Positions 24,403-32,928 of a stretch of DNA of 64,000 nucleotides are shown here, one piece after another. The notes beneath the pieces were generated by a model. That model had not been told where the DNA came from, searched no databases, and saw nothing but the letters and a program-made list of their open reading frames with translations. The number at the start of each line of letters is the position of its first letter. Positions within the stretch are counted from its first letter, which is position 1. This stretch comes from Candidatus Melainabacteria bacterium (GTDB lineage Bacteria; Cyanobacteriota; Vampirovibrionia; Obscuribacterales; Obscuribacteraceae): NCBI GenBank assembly GCA_003151275.1, contig PLXC01000015.1:62001-126000 (forward strand), given 5' to 3'. The position numbers and the translations under genes were made by a program.

Positions 24403-25656
24403 ATGCTAGATTTTCGACCGCCGCTAGATAGTCCGCCGCTCATAAAAGTGGTGAACATATGCCTGCCCTGGTACATGAAGTTTTCGCTGCACGATACAAA
24501 AGTGCAGCCGGCACCCGGTGCGATCGAGCGATTTAAGACATACGCAGGCAAGCGAGCGTTGATTTGTCCGAACCACTCCAATCGACACGACCCACAAGTC
24601 ATGTTTGAATTTTCGCGACTATCAGGAGAGGGTTTCAACTATGTCGCTGCCAGAGAAGTGTTCGACTGGGAGCACGGTTTTAACGGATGGTGGCTGCAAC
24701 ACTTAGGCTGTTATTCAGTAGTTCGTGGAGCAGCGGATCGCGAATCATTCAAGATGACCAAGAAAGTTCTTTCTGAAGGAAAGAAAAAATTGGTGCTGTT
24801 TCCGGAGGGAGAAATTTCTCGCCAAAATGACACTCTGATGCCTCTAGAATCCGGAGCGGCTCAACTAACATTTTGGGCGGTGGAAGAGCTGGCGAAACAA
24901 GCTGCTAGTGCGGCAATTGAACCAGTTTACGTTATACCGATGGCACTAAAATATACTTATCCCAAAGATATCCAGTCAGGATTGAAGGGCACGCTTAGTG
25001 TTCTTGAAGAACACCTGGGCATAAAACCAGACGATAATTCTGCCTATCATCGCTTACGAAAGATATCGGAGAAATTACTTGAAACGCTCGAAAGAGAGTA
25101 TTCAATGAAGCCAGCAGCTGGAGCAGAGTTGAACGATCGCATTGCCGCACTTCGTCAGTCTATTTTAATCAACGTCAGTCATCAGCTGCAAGTTGAATTA
25201 CCAGCAAATGTTCGTCAATTAGAAATGATTCGCGTCCTGCGCAACCACATTGATGATTTTGTCTATGCCGCTGAAGTTGATTTTTCTGAATACGAAAAGA
25301 AAGTCCATGAAGAGCGCGCCGCCACCATGCGCGGGTTTTATGCGGATTTAGATAGGGTTGTGAATTTCATTGCGATTTACGATGGATATTTAAAAGAGCA
25401 ACTGAGTCAAGAACGATTCGGAGACATTTTGGATCGGCTTGAGCGAGAAATTCTTCGCACGCGTGAACCTTCATTTAGAGGATCACGAGTGGTGCTTCTT
25501 GACGTGGGTGAACCGATCAATCTTTCGGAACGACATGCGGATTATAAGAGCGCAAAAAAAGCAACTGTCGCGAAAGTAACAGATGAAATCTTCGGTCAAG
25601 TCTCGGGCATGTTGACCAAGCTTGATCAGTCCCGAAAGCCCCTCATCCTCACTTAA
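24403..25656 (+). CDS. PlsC-type 1-acylglycerol-3-phosphate acyltransferase-like protein
   Basis: 417 residues. The first half contains a PlsC domain: block I as NHSNRHD (pattern NHx4D, catalytic His and Asp) and block III FPEGEISR (PEG-x-S/T). Substrate is probably acyl-CoA or acyl-ACP plus a lysophospholipid. The second half, about 220 residues of mostly helical sequence, is an extra domain absent from ordinary PlsC enzymes (about 240 residues). No strong membrane segment is present, so association with the membrane is likely peripheral. Exact substrate is unknown. Confidence 0.75.
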   Translation: MLDFRPPLDSPPLIKVVNICLPWYMKFSLHDTKVQPAPGAIERFKTYAGKRALICPNHSNRHDPQVMFEFSRLSGEGFNYVAAREVFDWEHGFNGWWLQHLGCYSVVRGAADRESFKMTKKVLSEGKKKLVLFPEGEISRQNDTLMPLESGAAQLTFWAVEELAKQAASAAIEPVYVIPMALKYTYPKDIQSGLKGTLSVLEEHLGIKPDDNSAYHRLRKISEKLLETLEREYSMKPAAGAELNDRIAALRQSILINVSHQLQVELPANVRQLEMIRVLRNHIDDFVYAAEVDFSEYEKKVHEERAATMRGFYADLDRVVNFIAIYDGYLKEQLSQERFGDILDRLEREILRTREPSFRGSRVVLLDVGEPINLSERHADYKSAKKATVAKVTDEIFGQVSGMLTKLDQSRKPLILT

Positions 25657-25692
25657 CAAAAGTTCTACTGGAATCAACTGGAGCACAAAATA

Positions 25693-26211
25693 ATGCAGGG
25701 ATTCTCGATCAAAAGAATGGCGGTCTTCTCATTAGCGACGTTATTCGCATCCACATTCAGTAGCACCGCCGGTCGTGCCATTCCAACAACAAAATCGCCG
25801 ATTACAAAACCCGCGCCAACTGTTGCGATAACCACAAATTTGACAGGCACTTGGAACATCAGATTCACTGAAGCACCAGCCACCAAGACCCACATTATGG
25901 CGATCAAAGCCATCCAAAAGGGCGTTACCTTTACGGCTAAAGGCGTTGACCAATACGGTGATGTTCTTCTGTCAGGCTCACTTGCACCGCCGAACAAAAT
26001 TACATTCAAAAGAACATATCAGGGCACTCAAGTAAATCCCACAGCTCAATTTGATGGCACCTTCGCGTTGAGCACACCTCTCACTCCCATCACAGCGAAG
26101 GGTAAATGGACTGCACAACATTTTGCCGACAAGTCATTGAAACAGAAAGCATCAGCTAACTTCGGTGACTGGGAAGCAACTATCTTCACCGGACCGGCGA
26201 TCAACAAATAA
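25693..26211 (+). CDS. Small secreted protein of unknown function
   Basis: 172 residues. Residues 1-28 form a Sec signal peptide (KRMAVFSLATLFAS...AGRA). The mature part is Thr/Ala/Lys-rich and beta-strand-like: TGTWNIRF, VTFTAKGVDQYGDVLLSGSL, KITFKRTYQG, FDGTFALST, AKGKWTAQHF. The layout of TGTW and repeated strands resembles lipocalin-like or YceI-like barrels but matches no motif firmly. GGAG at 25680-25683 supports the start. It stands 36 bases after the acyltransferase gene. Confidence 0.55.
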   Translation: MQGFSIKRMAVFSLATLFASTFSSTAGRAIPTTKSPITKPAPTVAITTNLTGTWNIRFTEAPATKTHIMAIKAIQKGVTFTAKGVDQYGDVLLSGSLAPPNKITFKRTYQGTQVNPTAQFDGTFALSTPLTPITAKGKWTAQHFADKSLKQKASANFGDWEATIFTGPAINK

Positions 26212-26337
26212 ACGAACGCGAAAAGATATACGCCGCCCGTAGATTCCTCGCATACACCAACGTTGCAGTGTGTTCGATATGCGAATCTAGAAACGCTCCA
26301 CAACCCATGTCAAGCTTTGCTTAAGTTCAGGCAGCGT

Positions 26338-26343
26338 TATAAT
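26338..26343 (+). promoter_or_regulatory. Candidate -10 element for the bicupin gene
   Basis: A perfect TATAAT stands 58 bases before the ATG. The best -35 match, TTGCTT at 26317-26322, has a short 15-base spacer, so the assignment is tentative. Confidence 0.35.
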
Positions 26344-26401
26344 CATCAGCTCTGTATCACACAAATCAGCGGGCACCCGTTGCAACCGAAGGCATGTTGA
26401 C

Positions 26402-27529
26402 ATGAATGTACTATGCGCACGCGCTTTAGCGCTGGCTATACTCTTAAATTTCGTCGTCCTCCAAATCGTCGCATTCGCTCAGTCGAATATTTTAGATGGC
26501 CCAACGCTTCCGTCTTTTCGCTTTCCGCTTGGAGATGTGACTCCTCGCACATTCGACGGCGGCTGGGCGAAAGAAGCAACAGTCAAGAACTTTCCGGCTT
26601 CGCAAAATATCGCGGGCGTTTTGATGTCTCTTAAACCAGGAGCTTTGCGAGAATTGCATTGGCATGCAAACGCTGCGGAGTGGGCGTATGTAATCTCGGG
26701 TAGCTGTCGAATTACAATTATCGATCCGCAAAACCGAGTTGAACATGCTGAGATTGGGCCGGGTGATACTTGGTATTTTCCTCGCGGTCATGGACACTCA
26801 ATTCAAGGCACTGGCACAGAAGATTGCAAATTCATTCTTGTTTTCGACAACGGCAGTTTTTCGGATTTCGCAACTTTCAGCATCACGGATTGGGTAGCAC
26901 ACACACCACCTGAGGTGCTAGCGAAGAATTTCAAAATGTCTTCGTCAATATTCAAAGAGTTCCCCAAAAAGGAAGTCTACATTGCCCAAGGCCCAGTGCC
27001 AGCGCCATTGCTAGCCAATCCACTTCCATTCACTCAAGTAGCTGCACCACTAACGCACAAATACCGCCTCGGTGCGCAGCGCGGTGAACTTTGGCCAGGC
27101 GGAAGATTCCAGCTAGCCTCTCAGAAACAATTTCCAATCTCTTCCACCATGTCTGGTGCCATTCAAACGCTCGACGCTGGTGGTGGACTTCGGGAAATGC
27201 ACTGGCATCCAAATGCAGACGAATGGCAATATTACATTTCTGGGCACGCGCGAATGACTGTCTTCGGCTCGGGCGGCAGAAGCAAGCTAGAAGAATTCGG
27301 ACCTGGAGATGTCGGTTATGTTCCACAAGGCTATGGACACTATATCGAGAATGCATCGGAGACAGAGCCCTGCCAAACGATCATAGTCCTTAACAGCGGC
27401 GACTATCAAGAAATTTCCCTGTCGCAATGGATGGCTTCGAACACTGCAGAACTGCTCGGAACTAATTTCAAAGTTTCGAAGAAGATATTCGAGTCCCTGC
27501 AACAAAATAATCCGATGATGACTAAGTAG
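26402..27529 (+). CDS. Secreted bicupin, oxalate decarboxylase family
   Basis: 375 residues with a signal peptide (cleavage probably after VAFA near residue 26). Two germin-like cupin domains follow. Domain 1 has LHWHANAAEW and FPRGHGHSIQG; domain 2 has MHWHPNADEWQYY and VPQGYGHYIEN. Each supplies the three His and one Glu that bind manganese. The overall layout, including FDNGSFSDFATFSITDW and the C-terminal NSGDYQEISLSQW, matches oxalate decarboxylases, which split oxalate to formate and CO2. The active-site lid, SENST in Bacillus OxdC, reads SDFAT, with Asp in place of the key Glu. Oxalate decarboxylase or oxidase activity is plausible, but substrate is not certain. Confidence 0.85.
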   Translation: MNVLCARALALAILLNFVVLQIVAFAQSNILDGPTLPSFRFPLGDVTPRTFDGGWAKEATVKNFPASQNIAGVLMSLKPGALRELHWHANAAEWAYVISGSCRITIIDPQNRVEHAEIGPGDTWYFPRGHGHSIQGTGTEDCKFILVFDNGSFSDFATFSITDWVAHTPPEVLAKNFKMSSSIFKEFPKKEVYIAQGPVPAPLLANPLPFTQVAAPLTHKYRLGAQRGELWPGGRFQLASQKQFPISSTMSGAIQTLDAGGGLREMHWHPNADEWQYYISGHARMTVFGSGGRSKLEEFGPGDVGYVPQGYGHYIENASETEPCQTIIVLNSGDYQEISLSQWMASNTAELLGTNFKVSKKIFESLQQNNPMMTK

Positions 27530-27626
27530 AATCCATCGCACCATCTCCAAATAGAGCTGTGGATTCTCACAGCACAAATTTCGGCGGTATATTTTTCTTA
27601 TATGAGAACATTCGCGCAATTATAGA

Positions 27627-28265
27627 TTGACTGTGAGCCAAGTGAGCAAAGAAGCCAAGCTAGCATCCGAAGAACTAAGCCGGCCGATTTGCGGACTTAC
27701 AGTCATCCTTGTCTATCTCATCGCCCAACAATTAGTTACCATGCTTCTCCTTTGGCCGTACTGTTTTGTGGTGCTGCGGCTAATTTTTCTAACAGTTCTC
27801 TTGATTGTTCTGAAGCGAAAAGAATTTGCGCTTGATTTCGCCGGAATGTTTGGCAAACTTGGTATCAACTTTCTCAAAGATGGCGGCTTTATTGTCTGCA
27901 TGGTTCTGGCAATAATTGTTGGTCGACTAGCTGTCCATCAGTTCCTATTTCCGAATCTACAGCCATTATCACTCTCAGTATTCAGAATATTTGACGAATC
28001 CTTACTGCCAGCACTCAATGAGGAGCCCGTTTGTCGCGGATTGTTCCTCTCGATTTTACTAAAGAATTTTGGCGCAAAAGTAGCGATATTAATTTCAACA
28101 CTGATATTTGTCTCAATACACAGGTTCTTTGGATTTCCGATTGTGATTTCTTTGCTAATACTGGGAACTTTGCTTGGTATAGCATTCGCGAAAACAAAAT
28201 CTCTATCTCTATGCATCACCTTGCATGCAATTTGGAACATGGGGATCTTTGTTCCAAAGATCTAA
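27627..28265 (+). CDS. CPBP-family intramembrane protease-like protein (Abi/CAAX)
   Basis: 212 residues, about six membrane helices. The family's catalytic motifs are present in order: NEEPVCRGLF (EExxxR), then FVSIHRFFGF (FxxxH), then LHAIWN (HxxxN/B). CPBP proteins are glutamic-type intramembrane proteases related to CAAX prenyl endopeptidase Rce1; bacterial members act in peptide maturation or immunity, or are uncharacterised. The start is a TTG at 27627, with a GTG at 27633 as an alternative; neither has a strong ribosome-binding site. It is isolated, so no substrate can be proposed. Confidence 0.8.
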   Translation: MTVSQVSKEAKLASEELSRPICGLTVILVYLIAQQLVTMLLLWPYCFVVLRLIFLTVLLIVLKRKEFALDFAGMFGKLGINFLKDGGFIVCMVLAIIVGRLAVHQFLFPNLQPLSLSVFRIFDESLLPALNEEPVCRGLFLSILLKNFGAKVAILISTLIFVSIHRFFGFPIVISLLILGTLLGIAFAKTKSLSLCITLHAIWNMGIFVPKI

Positions 28266-28374
28266 ATACTGCCGCGTGTCTTGAAGTCCGCGCCTTTTCA
28301 ACTTAATAACATTGAGTCTGGTCTTCAGAAAGTTACCAATGCGTGGGCAGATCGTTCATTCATTCAGAGCAATG

Positions 28375-29217
28375 CTAGTCCCGTATTTTAGCCAGGAGGA
28401 ACATCGCAATCGCTGCAGGTATTCCAACCATTGCTACCGTGATCCGGAGTAACCATGAAACCAAAGTCGCCAATAACTTCAATTTGGACTCCGGAGTTTC
28501 AAAGTCAAATGGCACCAGCCCTCCATATTGGAATTCAGGTTCGAACGGAGTGTCGTCATACTGAACAGGCACCGCATTACTCAAATGTCCATCGACGAAC
28601 TGTCTACCCAAAGATGCGTCCTCATTCGGTCGATATTCTTCTTTACCTGGACCTGGACTGAAATTAGCCTTCAACTCGTCCATTAACTGCTTTCTCGCAA
28701 GAGCTACATCCGCTGCGTGGCTAATTGCCTTGCAATTTTTGATCTGTTCTTCCGCACTTTCGGATCGCTCAATTTGCCAAATTTGTTTTCCAAAACGACG
28801 CAACTTACCCAAGTTGCTCGTTGAAATTTCCGCACTGATCTTTTCGTAGGAGTGTCCTCCAGCCAGCGCTCCTTCGGCTCGCTGTTTAAAAGCAAGTGTC
28901 AACCAAACGACTACTATGGCGAAGCATGTCAACCATCGCCGAATTTTGAGCTTTGCCCATCGCATACCCCTCGGACAATCATTGGTCAGAATTGTGCCAT
29001 CGTGCCGTCTAAAAATGCGCGCACAAACTTCTCCATTTTGAGAACGCAAAAGTTTCTCGATCTCTTTCTCGCTCATTGCCGCGAAGTTGTGCACGCTCAA
29101 ATTACACTCGCCGCATACGCGACTGCGGTCATCACCAGTCATCTTGCTCCAATCGGCGTTGCAAGGTTTGGCGATTTGCACTCGGCTTAAAAATCCAGAT
29201 TTACGCTTTGGACGCAT
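28375..29217 (-). CDS. Membrane protein with N-terminal cysteine-rich domain
   Basis: 280 residues. Residues 16-82 form a compact Cys-rich domain: CNADWSKMTGDDRSRVCGECNLSVHNFAAM, then GEVCARIFRRHDGTILTNDCP. This pattern (C-x-xDW--M---R-R-C--C---VH--) recurs in many bacterial membrane proteins of unknown function and may bind a metal. A membrane helix follows (about 92-108), then a long polar region and a second C-terminal helix (about 250-278). The cytosolic or periplasmic side of the Cys domain cannot be fixed from sequence. No functional neighbour. Confidence 0.65.
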   Translation of the reverse strand: MRPKRKSGFLSRVQIAKPCNADWSKMTGDDRSRVCGECNLSVHNFAAMSEKEIEKLLRSQNGEVCARIFRRHDGTILTNDCPRGMRWAKLKIRRWLTCFAIVVVWLTLAFKQRAEGALAGGHSYEKISAEISTSNLGKLRRFGKQIWQIERSESAEEQIKNCKAISHAADVALARKQLMDELKANFSPGPGKEEYRPNEDASLGRQFVDGHLSNAVPVQYDDTPFEPEFQYGGLVPFDFETPESKLKLLATLVSWLLRITVAMVGIPAAIAMFLLAKIRD

Positions 29218-29422
29218 AGCTCACATCGGCGCTGTCAGACAATTTCTGTCAGTACAATCTAATTTAATTGTGAGCGCGTGTCAGCCGTACAATCATCCCT
29301 ACAACAGTTGAGTGGCAGCCGAATTATCCGACTTCAGTGATGCCGCCCACACTGAGAATGAAAGTTCCTAACTGCAACAAACCTCGTGATATATTGGTTT
29401 TACCAATGCGAAGGAAGTGATC

Positions 29423-30089
29423 ATGCTGAAAATTATTCGTGGAAAACCCTTGTACTAACTCGATTGACGAGAATTCCAAGCAATTATTGCCCCCTACAGG
29501 CGGGGGAGTGATCGTGGACTTGGGGACAGGAGACGGGCGCTTTGTATACCAAAGCGCCCAGAACAATCCGAATCGCTTTTACATAGGGATAGACGCCTCA
29601 GCAGGCGCACTCGAGAAGATATCGGAGAAGATCCACCGTAAGCGGACAAAGGGTGGCCTAAAGAACGTGCTCTTCGTGAAAGCTGCAGTGGAAGATCTTC
29701 CGTCAGATCTTGATGGTGTCGCTGACGAAGTGCATGTGCACTTTCCTTGGGGCAGTTTGCTCAAGGCAGTAGCGACAGGTGACGTGGATATTCTCAGAAA
29801 TGTTCGCCGCATCTGCGCCGAAGATGCTCTATTGGAAATCATTATTGGTATTGACGAACAAAAGGATCGTTCGGAATTCCAGCGACTTGAACTTCCGCCG
29901 CTCACTGAAAAATTTGTGGAAACAATCTTGATCGATTTATACCAAAACGCCGGTTTCAAGATCCTTGAATATGGAAATATCGAGCCCACCAACTGGCCGA
30001 GATTGTGCACATCATGGGCGCAGAAACTGGAAGGCGGCGGCACTCGTTCGCTGCTATTTTTGATTGCGCAGGCAATCAAGCTCGAATAA
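29423..30089 (+). CDS. KamB/NpmA-like 16S rRNA (adenine-1408-N1) methyltransferase, apparent 5' frameshift
   Basis: The protein matches the KamB/NpmA family, SAM-dependent enzymes that methylate A1408 in the decoding site and give aminoglycoside resistance in characterised members: GVIVDLGTGDGRFVYQSA (SAM motif I), YIGIDASAGALEKISEKI, GGLKNVLFVKAAVEDLP, EVHVHFPWGSLLKAV. The family N-terminus (MLKIIRGK) is encoded from the ATG at 29423, behind AAGGAAG (29411-29417), but in another frame that ends at TAA after 11 codons. The main frame (from a GTG at 29439, 216 residues) resumes with one base skipped in the aaaaccc run. So the gene is either frameshifted, mis-sequenced, or uses the internal GTG. 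Resistance is not implied by homology alone. Confidence 0.75.
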
Positions 30090-30179
30090 TGTCGAGTGAA
30101 GTCTCGCAAAATTACAGACTGCTCCCAGAATTCAGTACTGATTGAAGTCTCGAAAATTGCGAGTACGAACGGATAATCC

Positions 30180-30247
30180 GATCAGCAAATCAATATGATG
30201 AAGCTGCTAATCAGATCAACAAATCAATGCGATAACAGCGCTAATCA
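30180..30247. repeat. 34-bp tandem repeat, two full copies
   Basis: Copies 30180-30213 and 30214-30247 both follow gatca-caaatcaat--gat-a---gctaatca. A decayed third partial copy follows. The array is intergenic, between the methyltransferase and a small membrane-peptide ORF. Confidence 0.75.
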
Positions 30248-30266
30248 ATCAAAGTGACGACAGCTT

Positions 30267-30428
30267 CTATTGATAGCGTCGATATTCGTCTTCCTGATAC
30301 CAGCAAACAATCATCGTGATTATAGTAACTACAATAAAACCGCAGGCCAGCACCTCATAGAAAGTCGACCATCCAGGATCAGTGAGCGTAAAGAATAGAT
30401 GTGGGTCCAAACTTGCATCCTCAAACAT
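30267..30428 (-). CDS. Small single-helix membrane protein (53 residues)
   Basis: A frame encoding MFEDASLDPHLFFTLTDPG, then a membrane helix (about residues 24-43, YEVLACGFIVVTIITMIVCW), then a charged YQEDEYRRYQ tail. This is the typical plan of small bitopic membrane proteins. Its ATG overlaps the end of an eight-codon ORF (30421-30447, MSAPPGNV) that has a strong GGAGG site. Re-initiation or a one-base phase error could link the two. It lies just downstream of the M4 peptidase gene and its large hairpin. Function unknown; composition makes it likely real. Confidence 0.5.
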   Translation of the reverse strand: MFEDASLDPHLFFTLTDPGWSTFYEVLACGFIVVTIITMIVCWYQEDEYRRYQ

Positions 30429-30454
30429 TACCCGGTGGCGCACTCATTTATCCT

Positions 30455-30504
30455 CCACCCCGGCAATTGAGTAAATGGTGAGAACACCATCATTGCCGGG
30501 GTGG
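30455..30504 (-). terminator. Two-tier hairpin after the M4 peptidase gene
   Basis: A perfect 13-bp outer stem CCACCCCGGCAAT / ATTGCCGGGGTGG (30455-30467 and 30492-30504) encloses an inner perfect stem ATGGTG-agaa-CACCAT (30475-30490). It begins 23 bases past the peptidase stop. No U-tract follows on the minus strand. Instead, GGAGG (30452-30456) overlaps the stem base and precedes the small ORFs, so it may act as an mRNA-stabilising or translation-gating element rather than a plain terminator. Confidence 0.6.
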
Positions 30505-30527
30505 AACAGATTTGGATTTTTCGAAGA

Positions 30528-32228
30528 TTATGCGGATTTCTTCTCCGAATTATCGTTAACCACGATCGGTGTGACATCAGCTGTCGCTTTGGCGGATGGA
30601 ACAACTCCAACTTCTTGCCATGCTTTCTGCAGTTTAGGCACATCGGCTGGGCTGATCTTCTTCGCGGCTTCGATCGTTTGGAAGGCAAACTGCGCGAATG
30701 ACGAATCGCTTCCAGCAGCAGCACGAGCTTGATACCAGATCTTACCTGGAGCTTCCCATGCGTTTCCGCCGACGTCAGTTGCAAACACAGCGAATGCCTT
30801 GTTCGGAATACCGGAGTTGAGGTGCACGCCACCATTGTCTCTGGTCGTCTTCACGAAATCCTTCATGTGTGCAGGCTGCGGATCCTTGCCGATGGCAGGG
30901 TCATCATATGCAGTGCCCGGATTCTTCATATCGCGAAGAGCACGTCCCTTAATTCCATCCTTCCAAATTCCATCACCGATCAACCAGTTGGCCTGAGCCG
31001 CGGTTTGACCAAGAGTTTTCTGTTCAACAAGGGCGCCGAAAACGTCAGAGTGGCTCTCATTCAAGGCTCCAGGTTGACCACGGTAGGTCAGGTTGGCTTC
31101 GTATTCAGTCACGCCGTGAGTCATTTCATGACCGGTAATGACGCGTGAAATAAACGACTTGAACGGACTGCTTGGTCCTGGTCTGCCGTAGGTCATTTGG
31201 GTGGAATCCCAGAAGGCATTCTCATAATTATCGCCATAATTAACGGTGGAAGAGAGTTTCATCCCCTTGCCGTCAATCGAATTGCGTCCATGCACGTCTT
31301 TATAATATCCGCGCACGTCGCCTGTGTATGCATAAGCATTGTCGACATCGCTGTTTCCTGTGGCCTGTTGCCCTTCAGAGCGAACCAATACTCCAGGATG
31401 CACTTCTTGGCCTTGAGCGTCATAAACTTCGCGAGGAGCGGTTCCGGCTTGACCTTGCGCTTCAGTTGAACGAGCTGAGAATTTTCCAGCAGCTCTCAAT
31501 TCCTGGGTCTTCTTGATGGTGTTGAAGTAATCTGGATTTTCTGGATTACGCTTAGCGAGCTGTTCCAACATATAAGGAGGAATAATTCCTTGGGCAAATG
31601 GTCCAACATCAGGCGTACCGATGCCGAAGCGACCGAATGCTACGTTACGAACGCTAGCCATGCCCGATTGAAGACCGACGTCCATTTTGCCGTATGCGCC
31701 AGCTTTCCACTCCATAAATGGACCCGCAGCATCGGTCGCCAATGCTTTGCCCATTACGCCTGCTCCCAATTTCGCGCCGATTCCGCCTTCAATCATGTTG
31801 ATAGGCATTCCGCCCAGTGTATCGCCGAGGTGGTCGGAAGCTTGATGCATTTGCCCCATAGTGTCAGCGCCGATAGCCAATGAATATGATTTTACGAGGG
31901 GAGCGCCGATGAAGTAGGCTCCCAGTGCCAGTCCAGCGACGCGAGCGACGGGTCCTGCCTCAGGCAAAATGAACTTAGCCGCTGCGCCAATCACGGCACC
32001 CATGGCGACGTTCGGAAGAATATTGTGTGGGTCAAGAGAACGGATGAACCCTTCGGGAATCTTAGATACCCCTTCTTTGGTGACATCCCACACTCTTTCT
32101 GTAGCACTAGACGGTGCGGCAACTGAAGCATCCCGTTGCGCCTGAGCCTGAACCTGCTGGCTCAATTGGGTTTGGGCGTCATTTGGGACCAGGTTTCCTT
32201 TGCCAATGTCTGATTCGGGTTTTCCCAT
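30528..32228 (-). CDS. M4 family (thermolysin-like) zinc metallopeptidase without signal peptide
   Basis: 566 residues. The catalytic half has the thermolysin-family signature: ITGHEMTHGVTEYEA (HExxH zinc ligands), LNESHSDVFGALVE (third ligand Glu), and DNGGVHLNSGIPNKAF with the proton-relay His. The usual secreted M4 enzyme has a signal peptide and a 200-residue FTP propeptide. Here the N-terminus is polar and Gln-rich, followed by a hydrophobic Gly/Ala region (about 60-115) with VAMGAVIGAAAKF and VAGLALGAYFIGAP, which look membrane-associated. Protealysin-type M4 proteins also lack signal peptides. It is read alone, with a distinctive hairpin at its 3' end. Enzyme class is firm; location is uncertain. 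Confidence 0.9.
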   Translation of the reverse strand: MGKPESDIGKGNLVPNDAQTQLSQQVQAQAQRDASVAAPSSATERVWDVTKEGVSKIPEGFIRSLDPHNILPNVAMGAVIGAAAKFILPEAGPVARVAGLALGAYFIGAPLVKSYSLAIGADTMGQMHQASDHLGDTLGGMPINMIEGGIGAKLGAGVMGKALATDAAGPFMEWKAGAYGKMDVGLQSGMASVRNVAFGRFGIGTPDVGPFAQGIIPPYMLEQLAKRNPENPDYFNTIKKTQELRAAGKFSARSTEAQGQAGTAPREVYDAQGQEVHPGVLVRSEGQQATGNSDVDNAYAYTGDVRGYYKDVHGRNSIDGKGMKLSSTVNYGDNYENAFWDSTQMTYGRPGPSSPFKSFISRVITGHEMTHGVTEYEANLTYRGQPGALNESHSDVFGALVEQKTLGQTAAQANWLIGDGIWKDGIKGRALRDMKNPGTAYDDPAIGKDPQPAHMKDFVKTTRDNGGVHLNSGIPNKAFAVFATDVGGNAWEAPGKIWYQARAAAGSDSSFAQFAFQTIEAAKKISPADVPKLQKAWQEVGVVPSAKATADVTPIVVNDNSEKKSA

Positions 32229-32853
32229 TTTTTCACACTCTCTTTTTAAAATCCAAAGACCGTCTGGGCGCCCCTCGAAGGGATGCTTTGTGGAACCTTT
32301 TGTTGGTTGCTCAGGAACTCAGAATAGTCCCATTGGCTAGTCGTGTCGATTGGGGGAATTACGCAAAATCGCTAAAATTTCACAGGTAGGATACTCACTT
32401 TTCACTTTTGGCGAGTAACATCCCGCGCCCACTTGAGCAGTCGGTGAAATAGTCAAGAAAGCAAATAACGCCGGGCACCATATGTAGTGGCACACACAAT
32501 TGGCACGATTAAGTAAGTCATTTCCTTATAGAAGGAAGTGCCTGATAAACATATTGCCGACTAAAGTCTGCATTTAATCTTTCGGAGATGGACTTCCAGT
32601 CTTAATCTTAATAATGAGAAAATAGCTGATTGGGGGCTATCTTTTATTCTAAAGTTTTGGTAGATCTATGTATGGAAGGTTTCACATCCTTCCGGTTTAG
32701 GTCAATAGCGTGTTCATCGTTTGGAGGAATTCCACCGAGCACCCTAAGCGAACAAAAAAATGGGAACTTAAAACATACCAGCGCACCAAGCTGGATTAAC
32801 GACGCAATCTTGCAGCCCCAGTTTCTGTGGCTGCATAGTCGTTTGTAGATACA
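32229..32853. other. Long intergenic region between M4 peptidase and aldo/keto reductase
   Basis: About 625 bases between divergent genes. Short frames here (for example 32644-32868 on the minus strand) lack ribosome-binding sites and protein-like composition. It must hold the peptidase promoter on its left, which I could not place. I see no RNA gene or clear repeat. Confidence 0.4.
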
Positions 32854-32882
32854 TTGAATTTTGGACACCGGCAGTGTTATCT
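32854..32882 (+). promoter_or_regulatory. Putative promoter of the aldo/keto reductase gene
   Basis: TTGAAT (32854-32859), 17-base spacer, TTATCT (32877-32882), 46 bases before the ATG. Spacing is ideal and the -10 element is moderately good. Confidence 0.4.
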
Positions 32883-32928
32883 TCTGCCCCTGCTACAATT
32901 TGTGCCCATCCAGTCACGGAGCAAGCAC

